Notes: generated by a model from the letters alone, not told the origin. 64,000 nucleotides of DNA from Microvirga massiliensis (GCF_001006805.1 NZ_LN811354.1:256682-320681), one strand, 5' to 3'; numbered from the stretch's first letter, positions 26,689 through 35,812 are shown. Translations and numbers: made by a program.

Positions 26689-28123
26689 TCAGGAGGCACC
26701 CACTGCGACGAACAGATACTGATCGTTTCGAAGGATGCGCAACAGGATCGGCTTTTTCTGTTTCTGCGCCTCGCTCCACGCATTGGCGACGTCGGCGGGC
26801 GCTTCGACAGGCTGGTTGTTGACGGAGACGATGACGTCACCCGACTGAAGGCCATTCTCTGCCGCCGGGCTATCGGGCTCGACGCGCTGGACCAGGACGC
26901 CCGAAGTGCCGGGCTCCAGGTTCAGTTGCCCCCCGCGCGGCTTCCGGAATCGGGCTGAGGGCCAAGCCCAGGCGCTTTCCGCTCTCCGGGGACTCGAGGG
27001 CCGCGGTCCGGGGTGTCTGCTCTTCGGGGCGCAACCCGATCGTCACCATCAGATCCTGGGACGACCCATTGCGGATGACGGTCATCCGAGCCTCCGTTCC
27101 CGGCTTGGTCCCGGCGACCGTGCGGGACAGCGCCCGTCCGCTCTCGACCTCCTTCCCTTCGAAGCGGGTAATCACATCACCCGTCCTGACGCCGGCTTTC
27201 GCAGCGGGACCGTCTGGCTCGACCGACGCGACGAGAACGCCTTCGGAGCTCTTGCGACCGAGCGCCTCGGCAATAGCCGGGGTGATCTCCTGCAGGCGCA
27301 GGCCGACATACCCGCGCTCGACTCGCCCGGTCCGGATCAACTGGTCCGCCACGGCCCGGGCCGTCCGGGATGGCACGGCGAAACCGATGCCGATATTGAT
27401 TCCGGCCGGTGAGAAGATGGCGGTGTTGACGCCGATCACCTCGCCGCGCGCATTGAACAGAGGGCCCCCCGAGTTGCCGCGGTTGATCGAGGCATCCGTC
27501 TGGATGTAGTCGTCATAGGGTCCGGAGTGGATGTCGCGCGATCTCGCGGAGACGACGCCGACGGTGACCGTTCCGCCGAGGCCGAACGGGCTTCCGATGG
27601 CGATGACCCAGGATCCTGGCTCGGCGGCGTCGGAATCACCCCAATTGACGACGGCCATGTCGGGCCTCGGATCCACCTTCAGCACGGCGATGTCGGTCGC
27701 AGGATCACGCCCGACGAGGCGGGCGGGAACGGTGGTCTTGTCGTTGAAGACGACATGGATCTCGTCGGCGTCTTCAACGACGTGATTGTTGGTGACGATG
27801 TGCCCGTCGGCGCCGATCACGAATCCCGAGCCGAGCGCCTGGCGCTCCTGCTGTGGCTGCGGTCCTGGACGATTCTGGTAGTAGCGCCGGAAGAACTCGC
27901 GGAACGGCAGATCATCGGGGAGGGACTGGGCAAGGTCCTGCTCCTCGACCCGCTGTTTCGTCGTGATAGCAACGACCGCCGGGGTCTGTTGCTTGACGAT
28001 GGCGGTGAAGTCGGCCGGAGGGCCTTGCTGAGCCAGAGCCGGTGGTGAGGCCAGGGTCATCGCGGCCAGAGCGCCGGCCACAATGATGGCGCGCGGGTCG
28101 AAGCGCGAAATGCTGGGATGCAT
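26689..28123 (-). CDS. DegP/HtrA (Do-type) periplasmic serine protease, frameshifted before the second PDZ domain
   Basis: ATG 28123 has AGGAGG 5 bases upstream and starts a signal peptide (…IIVAGALAAMTLASPPALAQ). The trypsin-like domain has His114 (TNNHVV), Asp144 (ATDIAVLK) and Ser218 (GNSGGP), followed by PDZ1 (about 280-370). After SPIPEAARG the frame is lost in a run of six G (26929-26934 on the + strand). The frame as read stops at 26870 after 21 unrelated residues. The other frame continues QLNLEPGTSGVLVQRVEPDSPAAENGLQ, a second PDZ, to a stop at 26689-26691. Either the product is a 417-residue protease with one PDZ, or the run length is miscalled. DegP degrades misfolded envelope proteins. 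Confidence 0.88.
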
Positions 28124-29686
28124 GCACACCTCCTTTGGACGGGTCGAATGCGTCACTCACGAATCGTCGGGCCGCCGGATCGATGGTCGAAACCGGAACC
28201 CGTCATGGCCCGAGGCCATGGCTGAAAGCTCCTCCGAACCGGCCGTGCGCGGCCGGATTGAAGACGGAATTGCAGGGAGAACGGGCATCGACATGGAAGA
28301 GTACAGTCCCGGCTCCATCATCGGTGCCGGCGGATCCTGCAAAGGCGACACTGCGCACACGTTCCAAGCGAGGGTGGAGAGGCTCGAAGCGGCAGAGCTT
28401 GCCAACGCGCAACATCGACATGTGCAGTATCCAGCCGGCCCATCGCCCGAATGGCGTCGCGTCGGAACACGGCCATCAGGCCCTATCGAGAGGCCTCATC
28501 GGAGTTCTCCCGGCTGACCTGCAGTCTCCGGGCGCCGTGGTCGACTTTGGTGCCGCGAACCCATTCAACGCTATGACGACGTGAAAGATCCCGAATGGCG
28601 CAACGCACCCCGCACGTCCTCTGCCGTCTGCAAATTCTTGCGTAGGCCGACCGAGCACACATATCGCTCCCGTGCCCTATGCAGAGGCTGATCGCGATGC
28701 TGGCACCTTTCATCCTCGGAAATGCAGTTGCCGGCGGATTCCTGGTCATGACCGCAGCGCCCATTTTCCAGGCCCTGCTGTCATTCCGTAATATGAATCG
28801 CTCGGCGAATGGGCAGGCATGGCAGCCATCGTCGCAGTCAGCGGCTTCGGGGAAGCGGATTCCCACGGCATTCGCTAGCAATGACCACCGATCGCTCGGC
28901 AATTGACTGATCAAAAAAGATACCGGCCTTTCGACCATTCGGGAGATTTCGCGAGGCGGGGATGACAAAAGAGTGATTTGAGGCTCGACCCGATCACAGG
29001 TGATCTCCAAATCCGTTGGCGATGGAGGCGGTCCAAAGAAGCTGGAAAAGCGGACGTTGCCCCCGGTCCGTTCCATGACCGAGGCTGACGCGACTCGGGC
29101 GTTCCGGGAGGCCGCTTGGCGATCAGCAATGTTCCACTGTTCTTGCCCTTTGGCACCCCGACTCGCGCGTTCCATGTCGCTCACGGCCGAAGATTTGCAA
29201 CGAAAGAGGCGCGACGGAGCAACCATCCCATCCCCTCGACCAGATGCCACCCGGGGCCGGATACTGACCCGCACCGGGAAGGGGATTTCCGGCGAAAAGC
29301 ATCGTTCGGTCGGTAGGCCACGGCGGGGCGGCGGTGCCCGGGAGCGCCGTCTCACAACAGTGATGACCGAGGGCCCTTTGAGCCGCGCGGTGGTCAAGTC
29401 CACGTATGTCCTTATCGATTCCCATGGGTCGCAGCAGACCACCACGGTCGCGTCCGCCGAGTTCGAGAAGTATTGCTTCCGAATACCGCGTCTTCCGGGC
29501 GTGGATGCCGTTATCCGCCAGAGGCGCAGAAGCGCCTGTGAACGGCCGTCCTGACGGCTCATCCGAGAAGTCGCTTGCGATCGCCCAGCGATCACCCGCC
29601 GTGACCGCTGGGCCGTTCCTGACATTAGCAGCCGACTGGATCATCCGCTCCAGCCCGCCACGGTATCGCTGTCTCGCGCACGCTCC
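28124..29686. other. 1.5-kb stretch without a convincing gene
   Basis: Long open frames exist on both strands here, but none has a ribosome site, a recognisable motif or a believable composition, and they overlap each other. The stretch must contain the degP promoter on its left. The sequence around 28900-29000 is less GC-rich than its surroundings. It may be decayed coding DNA, as both flanks hold damaged genes, but I could not reconstruct an ancestor. Confidence 0.5.
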
Positions 29687-30133
29687 TCAGCAGACGCGGA
29701 CCCACTGCCATTGATAATTGTAGCCGGTCCAGACCTGTTGCTGGCGCAGACACGCATTGCTGGCCGGATAGCCGTATCCGTAGCCGTAGCTGGCCGGGTA
29801 GCCGTATCCATAGCCGTAATAGTACGGCGCCGCCGCTGCGGCGGCCCCGGCTGCCAGCGTGCCCGCGGCAATGCCGGCCGCGACCCCGGGACGATAGTAG
29901 CCACGGCCATAGTAGCCGCCGCGATAATAGCCGCGGCCATAGTAGCCGCCGCGATAGTAGCCCGCGCGACCGACAGCGGCTCTCCGGTATCCGACACCGC
30001 CAGGCCGAACCACGGCCGCCCGATGCACGCCGCCGACACGCACGTGCACGCCACCGCGCCGGGCCTCAGCGTCCGCCGGCAGAAGAACCATCACGGCGCC
30101 GATCAGGGCCGCAGGAACCAGGAAGCGACGCAT
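29687..30133 (-). CDS. Secreted Gly/Tyr-rich repeat protein
   Basis: A 148-residue protein with GAGGGAGG before ATG 30133 and a signal peptide (MRRFLVPAALIGAVMVLLPADAEA). The mature part is Arg/Gly/Val-rich, then repeats YYRGGYYGRG twice, an Ala/Gly-rich hydrophobic stretch (about 83-102), and YGYGYGYPAS twice. It ends with NACLRQQQVWTGYNYQWQWVRVC, a Cys-Trp tail seen in small alphaproteobacterial exported proteins. The protein repeats come from two 30-base DNA duplications. It is probably an envelope or surface structural protein; function unknown. Confidence 0.85.
   Translation of the reverse strand: MRRFLVPAALIGAVMVLLPADAEARRGGVHVRVGGVHRAAVVRPGGVGYRRAAVGRAGYYRGGYYGRGYYRGGYYGRGYYRPGVAAGIAAGTLAAGAAAAAAPYYYGYGYGYPASYGYGYGYPASNACLRQQQVWTGYNYQWQWVRVC
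29760..29819. repeat. Two 30-base tandem repeats in the Gly/Tyr-rich gene
   Basis: Units 29760-29789 and 29790-29819 differ at three positions and encode the two YGYGYGYPAS blocks. The multiple of three keeps the frame. Confidence 0.85.
29901..29960. repeat. Two 30-base tandem repeats in the Gly/Tyr-rich gene
   Basis: Units 29901-29930 and 29931-29960 differ at two positions and encode the two YYRGGYYGRG blocks. Part of a third unit (acgatagtag) precedes them. Confidence 0.85.
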
Positions 30134-30441
30134 GTCACCCTCCCTCGTGAGCGCCCCCGTGCGACAGTGCGCTGTTGGGAGCTGGAGCGATCCGGCTGCC
30201 GATGTCCAGATTACTCCTGGTCCGTTCGATAGTCATGTTACCGGTGGGCAGCCACGGCAGCAGGTCCATGCCGGTCCATGGCCTCGCATGGGCTCCACTT
30301 CCGACTTGAGACGGTCAGCCTCGGCATTCCGAAACGAGACGTCCGCCCACGGACCTGAAGTTCACCGAACTTCCGGAAACCAGCAGCGGGTAGAGCTTCG
30401 ATTGATTGACGCTACATCGCACTCGGATCCGATGCAGACCT
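30134..30441. other. Intergenic region, no gene seen
   Basis: About 300 bases upstream of the Gly/Tyr-rich gene and downstream of the response regulator. I see no supported gene, repeat or clear promoter. Confidence 0.5.
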
Positions 30442-30849
30442 TCACGGGTGGGTGTCGGCTCGGGCCGGTGGGTCTCGCACGAGGTCAGGCAGGGCCCGCA
30501 CCAGGGCCCGAGGATCAAATGGCTTCTGCCAGCGTGGGACGTCCCAGTACTGTGTCGGCAGGGCCGTCTGGTCATACCCGGTGGCGAACACAACAGGGAT
30601 GCCCCGGGCGGCGAGAACGTCCATGACCGGAAAGACCGTCTCGCCATTCAGGTTGATGTCGAGAATGGCCGCATCGATGCGCTCGCCCGTAGCTAGGATC
30701 GCCTGCACCGCATCCCGGGACGGCACCGGCCCGACCACCTCGGCCTCGAGTGCGTGCAGCGCTCGGGCAATGTCGCGGGCGATGAAGTATTCGTCCTCGG
30801 CAACCAGCACCCGGCAATTCGCCAGAGCGCCATGGGGTGGAGCGGTCAT
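30442..30849 (-). CDS. Single-domain response regulator
   Basis: A 135-residue receiver-only protein; ATG 30849 follows GGAGGG by nine bases. The acidic pocket is in VLVAEDEYFIARDI, the phosphoacceptor is Asp64 (AAILDINLNGE), the Thr is in VFATGYD and the Lys in WQKPF. There is no output domain, so it acts by protein contact or as a phosphate relay or sink. It is divergent from an HWE-family kinase gene; receivers of this type (GxxVxGPVPSRDAV pattern) commonly pair with HWE kinases in Hyphomicrobiales. Confidence 0.92.
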   Translation of the reverse strand: MTAPPHGALANCRVLVAEDEYFIARDIARALHALEAEVVGPVPSRDAVQAILATGERIDAAILDINLNGETVFPVMDVLAARGIPVVFATGYDQTALPTQYWDVPRWQKPFDPRALVRALPDLVRDPPARADTHP

Positions 30850-30888
30850 TTCTCTTCCCTCCGGGGCCTCGTCAGGGACTTCGGGCAA

Positions 30889-30929
30889 GATAACCTGAAA
30901 GAAGTCGCACCAGTTTAATACAGGTTATC
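30889..30929. promoter_or_regulatory. Inverted repeat in the response regulator/kinase divergent promoter
   Basis: A perfect 9-base dyad, gataacctg (30889-30897) and caggttatc (30921-30929), with a 23-base spacer lies just upstream of the response regulator gene. It could be an operator or overlap the regulator's promoter. The remaining 290 bases to the kinase start show no gene. Confidence 0.4.
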
Positions 30930-31222
30930 GGGTTGTGCTGTCGGATGTGGTCCTATGACGCCGCCCGGTTCCCGGGAGCCCTGGCCCCAAAGCCTGAAGA
31001 TTATGGTCGACATCCTGATCCAACTGCCGACCGCGAGATCAGAGGGGCACGCGAAGGCTTGGCTTCCAAGGAAAAGCTTCCTTCGGCTGATCATGGCGGG
31101 GTGCAATTGGGAACATGCACTCCTTACTGTGTGGAACTTTGACACCCTTGCCGAGATTGCCCGTCCTGGGTTTCAGGACATCCTGTCGGACCCTCCGCGG
31201 GCCAAGTTGGATACTTGCTTAC

Positions 31223-32290
31223 ATGGCGAGTGACAGACCACATCTGACCGTTACCGGTAGTGATTTCCGGCGCTTCCCAGCGGCCCGCGAGCTGGACAAG
31301 ATCGCGGGCGGACGCCCGCTTTTGCCCATCCTCGAAGCCTTGCCGGCCGCGGTGTACACCACCGATGCCGCGGGGCGGATCACCTTCTACAATCAGGCCG
31401 CCGTCGACCTGTGGGGATGTCGCCCAGAGATCGGGAAGAGTGAATGGTGCGGCTCCTGGCGCTTGTACTGGCCGGATGGGCGGCCGATGCCGCACGACGA
31501 ATGTCCTATGGCCATAGCGCTGAAGGAGGATCGGGCTATCCATGACGGCGAGGCCATCGCTGAGCGTCCTGATGGCACACGGGTCCCCTTTCTGGCCTCT
31601 CCAACCCCGTTGCACGACGCTTCCGGAGCCGTGATCGGAGCGGTCAACATGCTGGTCGATGTGACCCAGCGCAAGCGCAGTGAGGAGCACCAGAAGGTGC
31701 TGCTGGCCGAGTTGCAGCACCGGGTGCGGAACACGCTCGCGGTGATCCGCTCGATTGCGCATCAGACGGCCGAAACCAGCGAGACGGTCGCGGACTACGC
31801 CATGCATCTGGAGGGCCGGCTCGACGCCTTTGCCCGGGTCCAGGCTGTGGTGACGCGTGATCCCGCGGCCGGGGTGGATCTGGCGTCCCTGGTTGCTGAG
31901 GAGATGCTCTCCTGTGCCGCCAAGGAGGGTGAGCAGTTCAGCCTGTCCGGACCTGACGTTCGCCTGCGGCCCAAGGCAGCCGAGATCCTGGGCTTGGCGA
32001 TCCATGAACTGGCGACCAACGCGGTCAAGTATGGGGCGCTGTCGAGCCCCAACGGCCATGTGACGGTGGCTTGGCGCCTGGAGGACCAGGAGCGCGATCC
32101 GCGGCTGCGGTTCGAGTGGACGGAGACGGGGGTGCCGGTCCTCGCGCTCGCACCCCGGCACAACGGCTTCGGGACCGAGCTTCTGACACAGACCTTGCCC
32201 TATCAGCTCAGGGGAACAACGACGCTGACGTTCAAGCCGGGTGGGCTCCAATGCATCGTCGAACTCCCCTCCAAGGGCGTGGCGCAGTAA
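31223..32290 (+). CDS. PAS-containing sensor histidine kinase, HWE family
   Basis: A 355-residue soluble kinase; I start at ATG 31223 (MASDRPHLTVTGSDF), although the frame is open further upstream and the ribosome site is weak. A PAS domain covers about 33-150 (ILEALPAAVYTTDAAGRITFYNQAAVDLWG…VNMLVDVTQRKRSEE). The phosphorylated His is in AELQHRVRNTLAVIRSIA (about 166). The N-box is IHELATNAVKYGALS and the family WxE appears in FEWTETGVPV. It lacks membrane segments, so it senses a cytoplasmic cue. The probable partner is the divergent receiver gene. Confidence 0.92.
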   Translation: MASDRPHLTVTGSDFRRFPAARELDKIAGGRPLLPILEALPAAVYTTDAAGRITFYNQAAVDLWGCRPEIGKSEWCGSWRLYWPDGRPMPHDECPMAIALKEDRAIHDGEAIAERPDGTRVPFLASPTPLHDASGAVIGAVNMLVDVTQRKRSEEHQKVLLAELQHRVRNTLAVIRSIAHQTAETSETVADYAMHLEGRLDAFARVQAVVTRDPAAGVDLASLVAEEMLSCAAKEGEQFSLSGPDVRLRPKAAEILGLAIHELATNAVKYGALSSPNGHVTVAWRLEDQERDPRLRFEWTETGVPVLALAPRHNGFGTELLTQTLPYQLRGTTTLTFKPGGLQCIVELPSKGVAQ

Positions 32291-32514
32291 CGGGAGCCAC
32301 CGGATCGGTGCGGCCGGCGCGGTTTGTGTGCGCTACCCTTGGACGTGGCCGGCGGCATTCCAGTCGCGCTCTTCAGATGATCAACGGTGGCATCCAATGA
32401 TCAACCACGAATGGCGCCTTCTGGCACTTCGTGGAAGTCCATCGAAGGTCCGTCTCTCGATGCAATTCAGTCGTTCTCGAGGGATAGGAACTCGACCTCT
32501 GGAGGTTCTTGCAG

Positions 32515-32633
32515 CCTCTAGCTTCGGACCCAAACGTAGATTCCACGTTTGGGTCCAATCCGCTTCGGTTCTTGAGCGGCGCATCGTTCGACGCGGAAAA
32601 GTGGGTCCCTTCTCCGCGCGATGCACTAATGCC
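32515..32633. repeat. Two-hairpin dispersed repeat, copy A
   Basis: Closely similar over about 115 bases to copy B at 42896-43026. The first hairpin is a perfect 12-base dyad, ggacccaaacgt (32526-32537) and acgtttgggtcc (32545-32556). It is followed by aatccg, then a conserved cttgag…ggcgcatcgttcga block and a second, partly degraded hairpin around gcggaaaagtggg. No open frame is shared between the copies. Confidence 0.85.
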
Positions 32634-32897
32634 GGATTTCCATCACGGTTCATCGCCTCGCCGTTTCCGTCGAAGCTGAACGCGGAGCCCCTTCAAGATG
32701 GATGTGCATCCGGGACTGCGGCCTGAAAGGGCCGTTTCCATGCGCGGCCACGGCTCGGACGTGGAAGCAACCGAAAGTCTGCCGGCCGGTACCAGTCAAA
32801 AACCGCAGAAAGGGATAGGCCGACAGAAAGCACTTCCTCTTCGTGTCGGCGTGACGGGCTCGCTGCCTTCAACCGTTGGGAAATGGTTTGCGCCGGC

Positions 32898-32946
32898 GGA
32901 ACTGGCGCGGGACTTTCCGCGTCAGGCGGAAGCCCGCGCCAGTTCC
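32898..32946 (-). terminator. Long stem-loop downstream of the SPW protein gene
   Basis: Arms beginning ggaactggcgcggg (32898) and ending cccgcgccagttcc (32946) pair perfectly over 14 bases and continue imperfectly to a five-base loop (gtcag). It starts 11 bases after the SPW stop on the reverse strand, so it is the likely terminator of that gene, though no T-run follows. Confidence 0.65.
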
Positions 32947-32957
32947 GAGATCATCGT

Positions 32958-33326
32958 CTAGACGGCCTTGGCAGGTGGTCCGCTGTGGATCAGCCACAGT
33001 TCTACGGCTGCCAGGACGGCCACAATGATGCCTACGACCACGTGGGTCCATCTGGCGGCGGCAACGCTCGCAAAGCCGAGCGCCCAGGGCGCAACCAGGG
33101 TCCAGAGACCGAGCAGGCCATTGACCCACTCTTCCCATTCCCTGATCTCGCTCGCAGCCGCGATGGCAAGAATCAGGATGACGATCCCGCAGGCCCATGC
33201 ATTCCAGGAGGCAGCCTGCAACTCCCGGAATTTCATGACCCACGGTGAAATGAACAGAAATGCGGCGAGTATCGCGTTGACGATATTAATCGCAGTCAGC
33301 TCACTTCGATTCTTCAACTCCAACAT
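32958..33326 (-). CDS. SPW-repeat membrane protein
   Basis: A 122-residue inner-membrane protein with two SPW-type modules. The first is IVNAILAAFLFISPWVMKF (about 15-33), the second NGLLGLWTLVAPWALGF (about 69-85). Each is followed by a further hydrophobic span (ACGIVILILAIAAA; THVVVGIIVAVLAAVELWLI), giving four predicted membrane segments. The N-terminus MLELKNRSELTAINIVNA is typical of these proteins in stress-gene regions of Hyphomicrobiales. Function is not established. Confidence 0.9.
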   Translation of the reverse strand: MLELKNRSELTAINIVNAILAAFLFISPWVMKFRELQAASWNAWACGIVILILAIAAASEIREWEEWVNGLLGLWTLVAPWALGFASVAAARWTHVVVGIIVAVLAAVELWLIHSGPPAKAV

Positions 33327-33549
33327 TGCAACCTCCCTCTTACTCAGGCGAGGGTCTCACTCGATGCGCCTCATCGGCGCTTCTCCGTTGGACAGGCCCC
33401 GAAGGTACGGATCCAGCGGAGAACTCAGGGCGTGCCGCCTCGAGGACGGCACGCCAATTCGGCGAGCTCGGGCCGCTCTCGCTCCGGTCCGAAGCGGGAG
33501 AGGCTGCCCGATGAACGCCCGATACTTGGGCCATTCCGGCGTGACGGGC

Positions 33550-33975
33550 GTTGGGTGACCTTGGGTCGCAATACTTATGCGTCGTGGCTTCGTCTCCTCG
33601 GGCATCACGCGCACGAGTTTGAGTGTCGGCAAGCGATACGGCAGGTGCGCAGCCGCAATCTGCATTCCGTCCGCTAGGACTGCAGTTCTGCTTGGACGAA
33701 AGTGCCGCAATACCTCGATGCAGGAACTGGAGAACTTCCTCGCTCGAGCGCCTCTGACCAGCAGCAAGGAGCAGGCACTTCTTCCGAACGACTTCGACAT
33801 CATCCGGTTGGCAACTGGCACGTGTCACGATGATACGATCGTGATCGTCGTGCAGTTTCTCGATGTCACAGGGCAGGAAATTAGGCACCGCGAGACCGGA
33901 AGTCCGGTCGAACCTGTCGAACAGCCGGTCGCAGCCGACTGTCGTATGATAGAGAGGAAAGCAAAAGCTCCTCAT
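33550..33975 (-). pseudogene. Degraded Hsp20 (IbpA-like) gene
   Basis: The reverse strand begins at ATG 33975 with MRSFCFPLYHTTVGCDRLFDRFD, IEKLHDDHDRIIVTRAS and VLQFLHRGIAALSSKQ. These align with the intact Hsp20 at 24347-24835 (PLYRSTVGFDRLFDML, IEKLGDDQYRITMAVAG, TQILHRGIATRAFKQ). Near 33678-33686 the similarity moves to another frame: LADGMQIAAAHL…TLKLVR.MPEETKPRRISIA, the end of the alpha-crystallin domain. So at least one frameshift and many substitutions have destroyed it. The upstream leader and promoter still resemble those of the intact copy. Confidence 0.8.
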
Positions 33976-34068
33976 AGCTGCATTCTCTACCGAGCGACGC
34001 AACCACGGAATCGCCGGACACGAGCCGGCGCCCGCTGTGCCAAGATCTTGCAAGTCTTGACGTTATTC

Positions 34069-34098
34069 GAGTTGGTGAGTGTCCATGAGCCCGTCAAG
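34069..34098 (-). promoter_or_regulatory. RpoH-like promoter left upstream of the hsp20 pseudogene
   Basis: CTTGAC (34093-34098 reversed), 17 bases, then CCAACTC (34069-34075) matches the promoter of the intact hsp20 operon in sequence, spacing and distance to the start codon. Confidence 0.55.
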
Positions 34099-34365
34099 GG
34101 GACGCTGTCCGAGTCGGCTGCGGCGATGACGCGCAATTGGTTGCGGAATGTACCGAGGCGCGAGAGCCTGTCCGGGAAGGGGTCGGTAGGCGGCCCGATT
34201 CTCACCCGAAAGATTGGTGATGCGGCGCCTTTGAAAATCGGGCTCGCCTGAGGCTGCGGGGAACTCGAGGCGGACTTGGGGCTGGCCAGCAAGGGTATTG
34301 AAGCGTGGCTATACGGATCCCACTTTCGGAGCACGAGGACGTTCTCATTCGAGTGGGATGTTCTG

Positions 34366-34632
34366 ATGTCGAAACCGCTGAAAGCTTACATCGTTTTCCC
34401 GTTTCACCGCGTCGGTGCAACTGTCGGCACGAGTCAGGCAGTCGTCTTCGATGCCGTCGACAAAGCCTCCTCGTTCGCAAAGAGTGTCGGCCGGAATGTC
34501 AGCGGCGTCGCGATCCTGGAGCGATCCATCGATCCCGATACAGGCTATCAGGAAGATCGCCTCGTTGCACGAGCAGGAGTGGTTCCGCCGCGTTTTCCGC
34601 TCTCGAACAATTGGACACTTCGCCTGAACTGA
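34366..34632 (+). CDS. Small conserved hypothetical protein
   Basis: An 88-residue protein starting MSKPLKAYIVFPFHRVGAT. I recall similar Hyphomicrobiales proteins of about this size with a 'VFPF…T…A..A..…..G..…R..DPD.G..ED…LAR.G.VP' pattern. This one shows that layout: VVFDAVDKASSFAKSV, GVAILERSIDPDTGYQED, RLVARAGVVP. No function is known. The ribosome site is modest (GGGATG). No close operon partners; it follows the hsp20 remnant on the opposite strand. Confidence 0.6.
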   Translation: MSKPLKAYIVFPFHRVGATVGTSQAVVFDAVDKASSFAKSVGRNVSGVAILERSIDPDTGYQEDRLVARAGVVPPRFPLSNNWTLRLN

Positions 34633-34834
34633 ACGGAGCGCCCCTGACGCGAGATCCGGAGGATGCTGGCGCGGAGCACCGAAAGGGACGTCACGCGGCC
34701 TCTCGCCGAGTTATGGCCGAAATAGGTGAGAGATATGCATGATGCACTCACCGAATCGTGCAAGGCATCAACGTTCGAGCTGAGCTTTAATGCGTGAGTG
34801 CCCGCTGGGCGGGTCGAAATATAGGGAGGTCTTC

Positions 34835-35812
34835 ATGTCCGTTTCACGCCGTACTCTGTTGGCAGCCGGCCCTGCTGCTGCAGCGGGTCTTGCCATGCCA
34901 GCCGGCGCGCAGACGAGCAGTCCGACCAGCGCCTCGTCGGAAGATCGGCAGGCACCTGGCTTCTATCGCTACAAGATCGGTGACATCGAGATTACCGCGG
35001 TTCATGACGGGTCTGCGCCCAGGCCGCTCGAGAACTTCGTCCGAAATGCAGATATCGCGGAAGTCCGGAAGGCGGCCGAAGAGGCCTTCCTGCCGACGGA
35101 CGCCTATCAGAACACGTTCACGCCGATGGTCCTCCGGTCCGGCGGGAAGACGATCCTGATCGATACCGGCCTCGGCGACACGGGAGCGCCGACGACCGGC
35201 CTTGCCGTGACGAATCTGCGCGCAGCCGGCTTCGACCCGGCCAGAGTGGACATCGTGATCATCAGCCATTTCCATGGCGATCACATCAATGGCCTGCGTC
35301 TGAAGGATGGAACGACCGTCTACCCGAATGCAGAAATCATGGTGCCTGCACCGGAATGGGCCTTCTGGATGGACGACGCTCGGATGGCGCAGTCACCGGA
35401 AGGGCTGAAAGGCAGTTTCCAGAATGCGCGTCGGGTCTTCGGCCCGAACCCAAAGGACGTAAAGCAGTTCGAGTGGGGTAAGGAAATCGCGCCTGGCATA
35501 ACGGCGATCGACGCGTCCGGCCATACGCCGGGCCATACGGCTTTCGTCATTCAATCCGCCGGGAAGAGCCTCACGCACGTCGTCGACCTCACCAACCATC
35601 CCCGGCTTTTCGTTCGCCATCCGGACTGGTCCGCCATCTTCGATATGGATGCCGATAAGGCGCGAGCGACACGGCGCAGGATGCTCGACATGGCGGCTGC
35701 GGAACGCACCCAGCTTGCGTTCTACCATGCGCCGTTCCCGGCGACAGGGCATGTCCGCAAGGAAGGCAACGGGTTCGAATACGTGCCCGTCCAGTGGATG
35801 TCGGCCATGTGA
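34835..35812 (+). CDS. Exported metallo-beta-lactamase-fold hydrolase
   Basis: A 325-residue protein. ATG 34835 has GGGAGG five bases upstream. The start MSVSRRTLLAAGPAAAAGLAMPAGA is a twin-arginine-type signal. The zinc motif HxHxDH is at 145-150 (SHFHGDHING), with later ligands in ASGHTPGHTAF and VVDLTNH. The pattern FTPMVLRSGGKTILIDTGLGD is that of the MBL-fold quorum-quenching/hydrolase group exported by many alphaproteobacteria. The substrate is unknown; a lactone, ester or phosphoester is possible. Confidence 0.88.
   Translation: MSVSRRTLLAAGPAAAAGLAMPAGAQTSSPTSASSEDRQAPGFYRYKIGDIEITAVHDGSAPRPLENFVRNADIAEVRKAAEEAFLPTDAYQNTFTPMVLRSGGKTILIDTGLGDTGAPTTGLAVTNLRAAGFDPARVDIVIISHFHGDHINGLRLKDGTTVYPNAEIMVPAPEWAFWMDDARMAQSPEGLKGSFQNARRVFGPNPKDVKQFEWGKEIAPGITAIDASGHTPGHTAFVIQSAGKSLTHVVDLTNHPRLFVRHPDWSAIFDMDADKARATRRRMLDMAAAERTQLAFYHAPFPATGHVRKEGNGFEYVPVQWMSAM

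Larger units (their letters stand above)
32291..32957. other. Intergenic region with two hairpin elements, no gene seen
   Basis: About 670 bases between the kinase and the SPW protein genes. It contains copy A of a two-hairpin repeat and a long stem-loop near its right end, both listed separately. The open frames present are Arg/Ser-rich and cross the repeats, so I do not call them genes. Confidence 0.6.

Noticed and set aside
28679..28906. A 75-residue + strand frame with a hydrophobic start
   Set aside because: The first 30 residues could span a membrane, but there is no ribosome site and the rest looks random; not enough to call a gene.
28483..29625. A 380-codon reverse frame in the gap after degP
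   Set aside because: No ribosome site, no recognisable motif, Ser/Arg-rich throughout and overlapped by equally long frames on the other strand.
29895..29962. Tandem repeats near 29.9 kb as a CRISPR array
   Set aside because: The 30-base units are adjacent without spacers and keep the coding frame of the Gly/Tyr-rich protein.
31131..31165. TTGACA/GGAAC-like box upstream of the HWE kinase as a sigma-70 or EcfG promoter
   Set aside because: Neither a good -10 for sigma-70 nor a CGTT at the right distance for EcfG follows.
32698..32961. An 87-residue + strand frame
   Set aside because: It runs through the long stem-loop at 32898-32946 and has no family-like sequence.
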